A stretch of DNA of 64,000 bases from Hymenoscyphus infarciens (GCA_001414345.1 LLCB01000101.1:62001-126000), one strand, 5' to 3'. Shown: positions 47,654 to 60,200, numbered from the stretch's first letter. Notes: generated from the sequence alone by a model not told the origin. A program made the numbers and translations.

Positions 47654-48782
47654 TGGGATTGATTCTCTGTTTGTTAATGCCGGTTTAATTAATGTCTTGT
47701 TTGTTTCTAGAGGAACTACACTTTTAGATGGTGAATATATTGGAGGTACTAGATTTTTTGAATTTGTTGTGAATTATTATACTATTTTTTTTACTTCGTT
47801 CTCGGTACTCTCAGTGCGAGGAATGAGTAGAGTAGAATAGTGGAAACTACACTACACTACTCTACTCATCTTAAGTAACTGAGAGTACAATTGAGTAGTT
47901 CAGACTGATTCGGGACGAACCGGGCCGGTGCTCGGAGCTGCATCAGGGTACGCTGCCGGGAAATAAAAGCCTGATAGAATAGAAGTAGTTAAATAGTAGT
48001 CTTCTATCTTATATAACTTCTAGAGATACCAACTTTCTTATGTACTTAGAATTTCTATTTTTAGTACTACTTATAGTACTACTTGAGCAGTCTTAAGTAA
48101 CTACTCTACTCTATTCAAAGGAGTCACTACTTAAACTCTACTCTACTCTACTTAGACTACTTGAAGGATTACTTGAGTACCTGAGTAGTTTATGCTTACA
48201 CTACCGTACTCTTCAACCTATCTACGTTCCCTCGAGGGTTAGTCTCTAACTTTTTGCTTGAAACTAGACAAGCTCTCCTAAACCAATTTCCGTCATCTTA
48301 CGATTGTTTTCTGAACAAACGATGAAGATAGGACTTTATAGGTAGCTTGTTATCTCCCTAAAAGACTTTACTTCAAAAGTCTGAACAATTTGGATACTCA
48401 CCCACTAGTAATGGTTAGCAAGTACTTCTTTCGATTATTCCTCGCCAAGCTTCTTGTATTCTATGTTCCCAAAATCTCTCCTGTTTGATAGAAATAGGTA
48501 AAGTACCATACAAACCAAACGAGCTCCTTGTCCAATCCAAGCTTGAAGCCCTTTTCTGCTGGTAAGACAAACTCACTCCGACCGTTGTGCTAAAGCACTA
48601 TATATATAATATTCTCAAGGAGAGGTTGGTTGGACGAAAGCCATCAAACTTGGTTCCTCGCCCAACTCCAGTTACTACCCAGTTGCTGCTGGATTGTAAA
48701 CACCCAAAACCGTATTCAATCAAATTTCTCGCCGCAACTCACAATTCCCACTTCCTCCCAACCTATCCAAAACGCTCACCGC
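47654..48782. other. Intergenic region with CTACT/AGTAG repeats
   Basis: There is no supported gene. ACTACTCTACTC and its complement recur at 47820-47890 and 48060-48200, forming several imperfect inverted repeats; see 47805-47888. Confidence 0.5.
47805..47888. repeat. 84-bp imperfect inverted repeat
   Basis: GTACTCTCAG (47805-47814) is perfectly inverted as CTGAGAGTAC (47879-47888), with GATGAGTAGAGTAG-like inner arms also inverted. Related motifs are scattered up to 48200, suggesting a small TIR element or several fragments. Confidence 0.65.
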
Positions 48783-49490
48783 TCAAACATCCCCCTCTAA
48801 ATCTCTCAAAATCACCATTTCAACACCATCTCTCACACTCTCAAATCTCCCCTCCCACTCCATGCCCGCGAATGTCACCGGCGCATCCAACCATTCCCGA
48901 TATTCCTGCACGCTATCCCATCCACTAATCGTCAATGTCCGTGCCTTTCCAAACATCTCTGGTCCCCCCGTTTCATCTTTCTCGAGATAAAGTGGGAAGT
49001 CTGAACACGAGGAGGGTGGGAGCGTGTCGTATTTATCGACGACGGCCTGCAATATCTGGCAATTCGACAGGCGAGCGGGACGTGGGACGGAAAAGATGGT
49101 CAAGACCAGGATGGGGGCATCGATAGGGAGGGCACGCATGGAGAGAGACCGTGATCCGTGCAAAGGGGCGTAATGGCTTCCGGAGACGAATTCTAGCATT
49201 CCCTCTTGTGCGCCGAGAACTTCCTCTCTCAAAGCATCATTTTTGAGAAATTCAACATGTCGATCGATGGTAGGCCACGTTCCGAGGATGTAGATATCTA
49301 GTGACTTTTTCTCGGCCTTTTCCCCCCTTTCTTCGGTTTCCTCGACTCGGATATAAAACTTCGAATTGGTGCGGTGGACTTTCTCCGCCAGTAGGGTACG
49401 GACTTGCTGTAAAGCTTTGGTGATTGCTTTTTGATCCGGGGGGTTCGGGGAAGGTGGTGTGCGGAGAACTGTCAGCTCGAGGACTCCCAT
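48783..49490 (-). CDS. Hypothetical protein, dimeric alpha/beta-barrel (ABM)-like, 235 aa
   Basis: A single-exon minus-strand ORF. I start at 49490 (MGVLELTVLRTPPSP); an in-frame ATG at 49631 would add 47 residues of unlikely sequence. Two repeats of a ferredoxin-like pattern are visible. The first has YIRVEETEERGEKAEKKSLDIYILGTWPTIDRHVEFLKN, a pattern common in antibiotic-biosynthesis-monooxygenase-like proteins. The second has LVLTIFSVPRPARLSNCQIL through LTISGWDSVQEYREWL. There is no signal peptide or membrane segment. The fold is inferred from this pattern; no substrate is known. Confidence 0.7.
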   Translation of the reverse strand: MGVLELTVLRTPPSPNPPDQKAITKALQQVRTLLAEKVHRTNSKFYIRVEETEERGEKAEKKSLDIYILGTWPTIDRHVEFLKNDALREEVLGAQEGMLEFVSGSHYAPLHGSRSLSMRALPIDAPILVLTIFSVPRPARLSNCQILQAVVDKYDTLPPSSCSDFPLYLEKDETGGPEMFGKARTLTISGWDSVQEYREWLDAPVTFAGMEWEGRFESVRDGVEMVILRDLEGDV

Positions 49491-50367
49491 TGTTTTCGGT
49501 CGGGTTTCTGTTTGGTTGGTCTTGGTGTAGGGAATGCTGCGTGTGGTAGTTGATAACTTGATGTTGAGCAGCTCAAATTGAGCTTGGGGATAGTTGGTTT
49601 GAAGGAAGTGGGGTTTGCGTACAATTAGCACGGGGTTTAATTGTTGGAGTTTGAGGACTGGAGGGGTGGAAAGGGGATACGTTCCAGATTACGAATTACT
49701 CGCCGTGGTGTTTAACACGGGAAAGAGCAATCGAGGTGGTTGAGGTGGGGGGCTGTATCACGTGCTACGTATCGTCTGGGTGTACATGCTGTAGTACCAA
49801 AGGAGATCTTGAATGTTATTCTTTATCTACATAGCTTTATGTTTAAGCAAATTTCTTCAGGAAACTTACCTTGTGCCGAGTTTTTTGAATGATGAAGGAA
49901 GCATGTCATGTGATATCACTATCAAAGAAAGACCAAAGACTTGTGAGAACTGAATCAATCTTCCTGAATCCCCGAATAAGAAAGATGTCAAAATTCTTTA
50001 TTAAAAAAGAAAGGACAATTACTTATCGGCCTAACCTACTATCTACCTAGAAATGACAACCTCGAAAGGCGATGTAGTCCCAAAGTACAGATAGCTTCAA
50101 AAGCAAGTCCCCGATACCAGGTATCACACATCCCAACCACTCAATGTGATGATACATTTCCGAAAAGTAAGGCTTTTTGGCAAGGTAAACTCCAAACCAT
50201 TCCCATTTACGCCATCGGCTCATCACTCAAAAACATCGCCCGAGAAATATGCAACATTATCATCGGCAACAGTTTTAGTGTCAAAGAATCTCGTACCAAG
50301 TTCGTCCGTGTCAATATGTTTCACACAAATGTTGTTGATCCAGTACTGTAGTCCATCAACCTACCAA
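49491..50367. other. Spacer, no supported gene
   Basis: It lies between the 5' end of the ABM-like gene and the 3' end of the 760-aa gene. Only a plus-strand ORF of 114 aa (50146-50490), which runs into the neighbouring gene on the other strand, is present. Confidence 0.5.
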
Positions 50368-53086
50368 TCATTCATCATCATCATCCTCTTCCTCCTCTTT
50401 CATACTCTTCTTCGTAACACGATCACCGCAAAGAACCCAAACTTCGAACTCGTCATCATCCGGAAACTCAGCTTGTGCACCAACAAATAAAGAATTCAAC
50501 TTCTTCTTCTGTCTCTTCCAAGGCTCCTCACCAGCATGCTTCGTGACAACGAAACTAGCAGGCTCCCATTGGCATCGGAATGTTAGCTGATAAAGACAGG
50601 CCTCCGCTATGCCAGATTTATTAGCGACGGTTCTAAAAAGGTCATCGATTGACATCTCGTAGATTTGCTTCTTAGAGAGGAGACTAGAAGGTTCGTCGTC
50701 GGGAACACCAGTTCCATCTTGAATGGCGAATTTGAGACCGGCGGAAGAGCTGCGACCTGTCTTCAGGGTTACTCGATTAGGGGTTAGGCTAAAGGGTGAG
50801 CCCACAGTGGGAAGTCCGTTGCTGCTCATTTGCTTTGGCTGAGAAGCTTGCGGTGTGAATTGACCGGGCAACTTATTAAATCCTTCCTGCTGTGCAATAT
50901 TCTTGACTGCTGGATTGACAGCAGCTTGCGGGTGTCCATGATAAGCTGGAGTTTTGACAACCGGGGCAGGCTTAGTGAGAGGAATGAAAGGACCTTGTCC
51001 ACTGACTGAACGGCGAGAGAGGTTGGAAGGGAAAGGAGCGGAGGAATTGATGGGAGAAGCAGTACCAGCGCGACTTCCTCCCAAGGAGATCCTCGAAGAG
51101 TTTGCTGGAAGAGATGCTCTTGCACTGGAAGATGGTGTTCTGATAGCTTTTCTGGCTTCGGGTTGTTTGACTTTGTAAGCCTGGTACTCGGAGAGGGCGA
51201 GTCGATATGGATCGGGAGCAGGTTCTTCGCTGCCTGAGTTATCGCTTACGACAATGGGTTCCGTCAGGTTTGGTTGCGCTCTCTCCAAAGGTGATTGAGT
51301 CTTCGCTTGGCTGTTTGAAGGGTTTTGTTGACCAAGTCGTGCTCGCTTGTCTGTGTGTTGACTGCCCGGCGTTGATTCAGTGTTGTTGGAAGGCCGCTTG
51401 CTACTAGAGCCGGTCGTGCTACCAGAACCTCCGTAATGAATTTCAGGATTGTTGTTCCATTCAATGATATGAGCACTCTTGCCCTGATAGACCTGATTCA
51501 ACCACAATAATCTTCGTTCGCCCCACTTCTTCTCAAATTCAGGAGTCTTCTGCAACTGACCCACGACGCTTTCGAGAAATCCAAATCCACCCTTCTCCCA
51601 AGCCTTCCAAGATTTTGCAAACTCCTTGATGACGTGTTCACATCGTTGGCGAATTCGATATTCCCATTCCTTATTCTCTCTTGCCAAGACATAATGTTTA
51701 ATAGTATCTTCGACAAATTGGTCGACTTTGGCCGGGTCGCGGGTGTTGTAGAGGCTACGTTCATGAAGATATCTCATAGCATACGGATCAACCCCATAAG
51801 GATCAATGAACTTATCTGCCAACTTCAGAGGCTTCAACAACCAATCTGTATTCATGTCTTCGCCGCTATTCAAGGGATACGCCCAGTTGAGGTGATCGTT
51901 GATATTGCTTGTAATACCATCGCGGTCTTCATCAGTCATTTGGGGTAAGTCGGATGGCGTTGATTTTGCAGGTCTCGAACAGGCTGTGTATGCAGGGTCC
52001 TTTGGATTCTTGGCTCGCTGGTTTGCTTCGAACTCATTCTCACTATATTGTGTCAGAACAGTTGCGACCCGCTGGCGGTACGTGTTCGTGGCTGTTAGGA
52101 AAGAGGTTGTGATAGGACATTTCTAAGAATTACTGAGTCTCCGAACCCAACTTTTTGTTCGAAGAATAAACGTTTAGATTTCCTTACTCTTCCAAAACTT
52201 TCGGACAAGTAAAAGAAGGCATAACCGCCACGTACACCTACACGCCCTGGTGATGGCGGGGATGGGATTGTTCGATGACTTACGCATCCTTTCTCTGAAA
52301 ATAGTTTTGATTTCTTCTCCAATAGCACTCTTGAGTAGCCATCAACTTGGCAAGAAGCGTGACAATCCTTGGAATTCAATTAGCTAGCTGCAAGAAATCT
52401 TGAGAGTCTTGACGACTTACTTTTCCTCATCTTGGGGGTAGATTGGCCATCCATGTTGTTCTGCAAGCTCGGATCGCTCAAACTTACTCTTGTTCTCCTC
52501 CAAGAATCCTCGGCCATAGGAGAGCGCCTCGGGATCACTGGCATCGAGTGGGCATCGAGGCCGATTGGGAGATTTCACATTCACAAGCTTGCGGTAATTG
52601 GCAGTTGCTTGTGCAAAGGTTGATGACCTTCGGTCGCCAATGGAAATGAGTGGGTAGCCCAGCTTGTCACTAAGAGAAGTTAGTATTCACTCATCGAAAT
52701 GATAGACAAGACATTGCATTTGGAGGCATTGATAAGTCGACTTTTCCCTTCTATCAAGTCTTTGGAGGCACGGGAAATGGCGTACTCAGAGGCAAGCCCG
52801 TCTCTCTTACGGCGCGTTGCTTTAATAGATTTAGAGCAACGCGTCGTAAGAGGCGATACAGATGAGGGTAGAAGAGGGCTCGAAGTAAGCGTAAGAACGA
52901 AATAACCTACCATATATCAGGCACGCCGCCATAATTTGGGTCCGAAATGTTTGGCCACGGAACAACAAATTCGAAAGCCATTGGAGGTATAGAGGAGGTT
53001 GTAGAGCCGATCAGGAGATCGTTAGAGAGGGGTAGTTTTGTAAGGTCCAAGGTAGAACCAGTTGGTAGGGAGATTGGTTCGGTCAT
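50368..53086 (-). CDS. Uncharacterised fungal protein, about 760 aa, probably nuclear
   Basis: My five-exon model on the minus strand is 53086-52911, 52669-52421, 52367-52284, 52237-52188 and 52091-50368. The 50-nt fourth exon is the least certain; it is needed to keep frame. I recognise no family. The N-terminal half is ordered and rich in W, Y and charged residues (LLAKLMATQECYWRRNQNYF, INDHLNWAYPLNSGED, YVLARENKEWEYRIRQRC). The middle is long, Ser/Pro-rich and disordered with a KRARLGQQ basic stretch. The C-terminus has an ordered patch (QLTFRCQWEPASFVVTKHAG, FEVWVLCGDRVTKKS) and ends in an acidic tail (EEEEDDDDE). The first intron (52670-52910, 241 nt) is long and contains a hairpin. Confidence 0.65.
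52804..52852. repeat. 18-bp hairpin inside an intron
   Basis: CTCTTACGGCGCGTTGCT (52804-52821) and AGCAACGCGTCGTAAGAG (52835-52852) pair at 17 of 18 positions around a 13-nt loop. It lies in the long first intron of the 760-aa protein gene. It could form in RNA from either strand. Confidence 0.8.
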
Positions 53087-53839
53087 TCGATGATTTGGAG
53101 AAAGGAGGTAGGGGAGGGGGTAGGAGGGAGGGGGTAGGAGGTAGGAGCGATTTGTTGTAGAGGAGGTCGCAATTGCCCAACTCACCGTTAAGTTAGAAGG
53201 TGGGTCCTTAAAAACACCTCGACAAACAGGGACTAGCGCGACACGGGCTTTTACCAGGAAAACTCCCGCGAAAAACAAATCGCTTTTGCTATTATCGATG
53301 AAAACGACCTGCATCATGAAATTGGTTCGGAAAGATGTTTGCACACCAATCAATTCTCTATGACTGATTTGACTCAACGCGTGGGAGGTCCTTAGCAAGA
53401 GAGTGGTAGACGGTTGTTCCTCTACCTACCACACCCAACTAAAAGACTAATAATATAACCAAAGGTACCTCTCAGAAAACTATCAAATAAATCTAGAATA
53501 AATCTCCAAGGTCCAATGAGTAATAGAATAAAGTTTCATCCATCTTTATTGTTATGGTTTATTTCCAAATGACGGAGCGGGTACTAAAACGACTCTTCAT
53601 GGTGATGCGTCAGCCACTTTCCAACAAACAAAATCCTATAGCGACCAGGTGCACTAGCACGAACTGGAGACGTGTCGTTTTCTATGTAGGAAATGTTGCA
53701 AGTAAATTCCATATTTTGGCATCTTTCCCCAGTGGCAATTGAAGACTTGATGGCATTTTCTGGAATCGGTCTTTGCAGCGCGAGACTTTTCGGGAAGTCT
53801 CAACCCACATTGTCTAACAACTGTTAGTGACCCAAGTCT
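53087..53839. other. Spacer between the 760-aa gene and the esterase relic
   Basis: It begins with the presumed promoter and a GGAGGTAGGGGAGGGGGTAGGA-type purine repeat (about 53098-53150). No gene is supported. Confidence 0.45.
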
Positions 53840-54560
53840 TAGAGTTAGAACCGGGCTTTCATATCTTTCATCATTTCTCTCCCGATTTTCCAAGAAATGC
53901 TGAAGGAGAAAAAGCAAGCTCTCCTCCCTTGGTGTGGAACCGGGAGTTGCGGGTTCGGTTAGGAAATGTGAAAGCTTGAAGGGGCGCGGCACCGTTGATT
54001 TTGTTGCTATTGAAGAAAGGGGAGAGGGTGTTTCCCGGGCCGTAGTAGACGAGAGGTTCAGGGGTGAGGTAGTGGCCTGATTGGAAGGTTATATAGTCGC
54101 CTGTCTTTTTATCCATGATTAGTATTCTTCTTTTCTACTTTGAATTCCAGAATTGAGTGGTGAAATATACCAGCACTAGATCCAGCAACGACAATGTTCT
54201 CCCACACTTCCGTCTCTTTCCCCTCCCCTTTCAAGATCGAGTATAGGGTCTAACGAACCAATGAGTAAGCAGCCCAAAGGTTGATGACCAAGCTCTCCAC
54301 TTTTACTTGGGGAAGTAAATCATAGTCCGGAGAAATTAATGGCCATCCTCTTTTCAAACCTGATTGCACGACATGAACGGGTACCATTTCGCGATTCATA
54401 GCCACCAGACCTCCTCCATGGAAATAAATCAGTGCTGGAGTCTTTCTGATGGTTGATTTTGATGAGGGAGGATGGTAGATGTCGAGTTTCAGAGGCCCGG
54501 AGGCGGAGGCTGTATATGTGTGGGTCGTTTTGGTGATCTTTTTCGCGGTTGAAATGGATT
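53840..54560 (-). pseudogene. HSL-type alpha/beta hydrolase (esterase) pseudogene
   Basis: The minus strand encodes LKLDIYHPP, then ALIYFHGGGLVAMNREMVP (oxyanion-hole HGGG, near 54409-54420) and WPLISPDYDLLPQ. After an in-frame TAG (54250-54252) it continues with TLYSILKGEGKETEVWENIV and the nucleophile elbow VAGSSAG (near 54171-54189). Downstream, two frames carry pieces of the rest; one has KLSHFLTEPATPGSTPREES, like the end of the family. No in-frame start codon is found upstream. CAG-to-TAG would be an RIP-type change. An intron could hide the TAG, but would also remove sequence that reads well as protein. It sits next to the AT-rich block that starts near 54,690. Confidence 0.65.
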
Positions 54561-54949
54561 GGTGGCTTGTCGGAATCTTTCAAGTTGCCGACAATATATA
54601 TGATTTGTATTGCGGAGGCCCTCTGGTGCGCCTAGGTTGAGTGTGGAGTCATCTGGTGCTGTAAGTAGTACCAGTGTGGTAGAAAGTTCAACTATCGTAG
54701 TTTTAGCGTAGTTTTTAGATCCTAAAACTGTATATAGTTTTAAGAGTATTAGTAGGACTATCTAATAAAAGAGTAAAACTAACTATATAAACTACTATAG
54801 TTTTAGAAAACTATTATTAAAAGAGGCTATTTATAATAATAAATAAGTACTATATTTAATCTAAATTAATACTTAAAGTACTTATAATTAACTTAGCTAC
54901 TTCTCTAGCTATTTATATATTATCCTTCTCTTATAGAGCCTTAATCTCC

Positions 54950-55700
54950 TTATTAATTATTATAACTACTTCTTCTAATATCTAGTATTCTAAACTATAA
55001 TTATAAGTATATAAGAGTATTTTTTAAAGCTATTTCTAACTTATTCCTTTATACTAATATTATAATCTTAGTACTAGAGAAGAGGCGCTTAGAGCTAGTA
55101 GATATAGCTAGTAGAAAGAGAATATTAAGTACTATTTAAAAGAGATAGAGGTATTAAAGTTATTATACCAGCTTCTACTACTATATTAAAGGATTATTAT
55201 ATAATAATATATAAAGTAAAGTATAATAGAATTCGTATTTATTAGTAATAGTAGATCTATAAATAGCTTTATCTTCTTAATAAAAAAAGGCTAAGAATTC
55301 GTTCTTATTAACTAATAGAAGCGTAGAAGGAGTATCTAAAAGAAGAGTAGATAGTTAATATTTAAAAGCTTAAAGTTAAAGTATTAGAGGTCTAACTATT
55401 CTAATTAATTTAGGCTTTTAGTACTTCTTAATAGACTCTACCTACTATTACTTCTACTAAGGATTAAGTACTATACTTACTATATATACTAGAGATTAAT
55501 TAGAAAGTTAATAGTATTTATTTAGTTTATTCTAGCTAGAATTAAAATATCTAGGAGAGTATAGAATAGCTACTATAATCTCTCTTTCTCTTCATAAAAA
55601 GTATAAGATAAAAGTCTATAATAAGAAGTATATTAGATATTAAGAAGTTATTATATTTAAGCTTTTTTATTATATACTTAAAAGCTTTTAAAAAGTTATA
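54950..55700 (-). mobile_element. hAT-family transposase relic (C-terminal dimerisation region), RIP-mutated
   Basis: On the minus strand (about 55050-55125) a frame reads LFLLAISTSSKRLFSSTK followed by IIILV, a stop, RNKL. This matches the hAT dimerisation motif (IPATSxxSERLFSSA ... DRRNRL), with Glu changed to Lys, a G-to-A change of the kind RIP makes. A neighbouring frame just upstream gives SWYNNFNTSISFK, like the W-x-N-x-x-x-x-P region, so at least one frameshift is present. The ends of the element, TIRs and target duplication were not found; coordinates are approximate. Confidence 0.55.
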
Positions 55701-56229
55701 GATAATCGTTACTATATACTACTTATTATTAGAAAGAGTATCGTTCTAATACTTATAATCGTTGTCTTTTTTAGAAGTATAATCTTAAAAGAAGAGAAGG
55801 ATATTCTTCTTATATCTAGGTATACTATTAAGTATATTATACTAAGAATTCTCTCTCGTTGAATTATCTCTTTTAAGTCTTATTCTTATAATAGTCTTAA
55901 AAGTTATAAGTTATTAAACGCTCTTTTAAATCTATATAATAATATTATATAATTTACTAAGTAGTCTAATCTTATACTATTATTTAAATATCTTAAGAGT
56001 AGCTAAGAGTATTAAAGAATTCTTAATATTATTACTATTAAGAGTATTCTTTTTAGTATTAAATAGAAAGGATTATATAGTTAAGTTAATAATATAGCTT
56101 ATATAATAAATTTAATATTTAAAGCTATTATAAAAGAGTATTTAGAACTTCTAGTATATTTCTAAATCGTTAGAAACTATTCTAGAGTAGAAGTAAATAT
56201 ATATACTTATTAAGATATATTCTAATATA

Positions 56230-56420
56230 TATAACAGTTCTAGTCATATACGTCACTTACGTAACTAGGTTGTCTCGAGGCTTTTCTAAGGACTTGCTTA
56301 ATATATATAAATAAAGCTAGAGTGCTTATACTCTCTACTTTTCTCTTTAGTTCAGTTTTCCTTAATAAAAGGTACTATTCTATAAGTACTCTCTTTATAT
56401 ATTTATAAAGAGCTATTATA
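56230..56420 (+). repeat. 5' LTR of the plus-strand gypsy element (191 bp)
   Basis: It starts TATAACAGT (originally TGTAACAGT, after undoing RIP) and ends GAGCTATTATA (originally ...TTACA). It matches the LTRs of the nested copy in inverted orientation over its full length. Confidence 0.85.
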
Positions 56421-57019
56421 CTAAAACTAAACTCTTCTTCTTTACCTAGGAAGGCTTTTACTAATATTCTAATAATAATATATATATTTACTCTATATTA
56501 AATCCTCTAAATCTACTATCCTCCTTTATAAAGCTAAACCCTTTTACGTTAAGTAATAAGGTCTAACGTTCTTCTATTAGCTACGTCGAGTCTTTTAAAA
56601 GTAACCTATTAACCTAAGAACTATTCTACTCTACTTTAGAGTTAGTAGAGCCTATCTCTCTCTCTACTTCTATTAATATCACGTTCTAATCCGGTTTAAG
56701 AACTTAACCTACTAAAACATATATACTAGCTATTACTATACTACTACTACCTCCTACTAAGAATACTACTAGTCTTTTATAGTATAAGATCTCTAAATCA
56801 CCTCTGCCTAACTCTATCTTATAATAAGTCCTTAAAGTAATAACCTTATTAATAAGCAAAGTTTATAAACTTAAAGTAAATACTTTAAATATAGCTAGTA
56901 GTTCTTATTAATATACTCCTACTTAACTATAAATATTTAATATAACTCGTTCTCCTTTTATAGCTCTATTATTAAAGAAGACTAGTTAGATAGCTAATCT
57001 CTACTTATTTACTATAGAA

Positions 57020-57221
57020 TATGACGGCCCTCTATAAATACATAAAGAGAGTGCTTATAGAATAGTACCTAATATTAAGGAAAACTAAACTAAAGAGAAA
57101 AGCGAAGAGTATAGGCACTCTAGCTTTATTTATATATATTAAGCGAAGCCTTAACAAAGCCTCGGCAAAGCCTTAAGCTAACCTAGTTATATAAGTAACG
57201 TATATGACTAGGACTATTATA
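57020..57221 (-). repeat. 3' LTR of the nested gypsy element (202 bp)
   Basis: It is 11 bp longer than its partner because of one extra CGAAGCCT-like unit (TTAACAAAGCC before TCGGCAAAGCC). Confidence 0.88.
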
Positions 57222-60200
57222 CTACTCCTCTTTTAAAAGAGCCCTCTATAACTAAGCAGCTTTATCCTCTTTTAATATAGGAGTATTAAGCTCTAGCTTA
57301 CTATAATCCTCTCTTCTAGCCTTATATACTATTTTCTATAGCAGAAGAGCTTCTAGAAGACTAGCTATTTTTAGCTTCTCTAAATAGAACCTCTCTACTA
57401 GTTATAACATATATATTAGTTATTAAGCTAGATACTAATTAAGGTCTTTATTATAGCCTTTCTACTTAATTTAGTAATAAAGGGACTACTATCTCTTCTT
57501 ACTAGCTAGTATTTCTTTAACCTCTTATTCCTCTTCTTTATTTATAATAATTAGTAGGGGTAGTATAACTACCTATCTAGGTAAAGGATTATCTATAGCC
57601 TTATATAACTTCTTAGAGGCGAAGATAGAGTAAACTTTAATAAAAGCTAGTAGTTATAATTAGAAAGTAGAACCTACTTCTTTAAGAATCTTAAAAGAGC
57701 TAGCTATCTAGTAGTCTAGCTTTTAGCTTAGTTATTAAGTTACCTAGTCCTTTATTATAATAAAGACTATATCTTCTACTCTAAAATCAACGTCTTATCT
57801 ATATTTATTTATATCTCGTTCCTTCTTCTATTAAGCTTTTAATATATTTACTTAGCTAACGTCTAAGACCTTTTAGATTATCTTTATAACTACTATAGCC
57901 TCTTCTTATAATAGTTATTCTTTTATATTAGCTAGTTCTAGTGTTTACTAGTTAAATAAGGTTCTTAGTATATATCTCTTTTATAACTTAAAAGGTAATA
58001 TTCTAATAGTACTATAAGGTAGTACTAACTATATATAGTCTATTATTAGAAGGATCTTAGACTAATTAGTATAATAATAATTAATATATAGCTATAAGTA
58101 CTAATTAAGGTATTAATTTATAATCTTAGTCTAGCTATCTATTTAAGCGTAGTTTATAGTTAAGAGTTGAAGCTAAATACCTAGGATTCGAGTAAACTCC
58201 TTCTAGAACATAGTAATAAAGTAAGAGCCTCTATCTAATATTATACTTTCTAGAATCCTATAATATTATAGAACGTGTTTAATATATAACCTTACTATTT
58301 ATTTAAAAGTAATATTCTTATAGTAAGGTATTAAAATAGACTATTTAAATAAGTAGTCTATTACTATAAATATATTATTATAACTATACTTATTAACTAG
58401 AAAGGACTTAAAATCTATAGCTATATATTACTATATATATAGTAGTACTAGGAGTAAGTATAGATAGCTAGGTGTTTTATCTTAAGAAACGTCTACTCTT
58501 CTATAATTATAACAGTTTTATATATATCTTATAATATTAGCTTTTATATTTTACTAAATATATCTTAAATATAGAATCTAGTAGGTCTTATCCCTCTTTA
58601 GGTAAGCTAAAAGTATTTAATTATAAGCCTTATAAATTAGGTCTATTCTTAGTATATCTACGTCTAGTACTACTAAGTAGTTTTAGTAAAGTAAAAGGCC
58701 TTCCTCTAAAGTATATAAGGAATTAGTATTAGTTTTAGCTTATGCTTATATAACTTAAAGTATTATAATATCCTTATTTACTTAGTAGATTTATTCTAAA
58801 AGTATAAATAATTCTTAGAAGTGGTTATTATTAACTAGAGCTAGTATAATCGAGCTTATTTTAACTCTTAAGTCTTTAAGCACTTCTATATTAACTTATT
58901 CCTTTATTAGAAGTATATAGGTCTAGTACTACTCTTTAAGTTCCTTTTATAAGCGTATCTTATTTACTTTATAAGTTAAAGTATCTATCTTACTATTCTT
59001 ACGTCTTAAATAAAATATAATAATAAAATAGTACTTAGCTAAGGCTTTAGCTTACCTTACTTAATAAGTAGTAAGTTACTTAGTAGTTATAAAGTACTTA
59101 AGCGCCTTATAATTAATATAAATATAGATTTTTAAATAAGTACTTTATAGTTCTAGTCTCTATTTTATAAGTAAGTATATAATAGTAAGTAGCTCTTTAT
59201 TATATATTTTATAGTTATACTTAGCTAGAGATATAGTCTTACTAAAGTAGGCTATAAGGTACTATTCTCTATTAGCTTATTATTATTATAATACTCTAGT
59301 AATAATTCTATTTAAAGCGTCTATTTTAATTATAGTAGAGAGATTAGAAGAGTAGTAGTAGAGGATTAGTATAAAGGTAAGTACTACCTTTAAGTCTTTA
59401 AACGCTTTCTAATACTCTTTATTAAAATTAAAAGGTATATTATTCTATATTAGGTGTACTAAGGGCTTTATAATTACGCTATAGTTCTAGATAAACCTTT
59501 AATAGAAGTTATAGAAACTAAGGAAGCTCTAAACGCTTTTTACTATCTCTAGAACTTGCTATTTCTATACTACTAAGACCTTTTTAGGGTCTACTTTAAT
59601 ACTATTAGTACTAATAATAAACCTAAGGTATTTTATCTTCTTAACGTTAAACTTATACTTCTTAATATTAACTTATAACCTAGTATCTTTAAGACGTTAA
59701 AGGACTTTTTATATATACTCTTTATATTTAAGGACGTTTAATAAGTAAATAAAGATATTATCTAAGTAGGTAGAGTAGAAGTTATCTAGATAGTTAAATA
59801 GAATGTTATTTATATAACACTAGTAGGTAGACAAGCTATTTATTAGACTAAATAGTAAGACTTTATACTTATATATTCTATAGTAGGTACGAAAAGTAGT
59901 TAATTCCTTAGTATCTAGATCTATTTATATATAGTAGAAGGCTTACTAGATATCTAGCTTAGTAAAAATATAAGCTTAACTAATATATATAAGTGTTTTA
60001 TTAATTAGAAGTAATAGATAGTAGTCTTTTTAAGTAAGATTATTAAGTTTTTAGAAGTTAATATAGAAACGTAGCCTTTTATCTACTTTCTTTATAAATA
60101 GAATAGAAGTAGTAAAAAAGAACTAGCTATATTTAATAAACCCTTTATAGAGATTCTCTAAGATATATTCCTTTATAGCTAGTAACTCTTCTATAGATAT

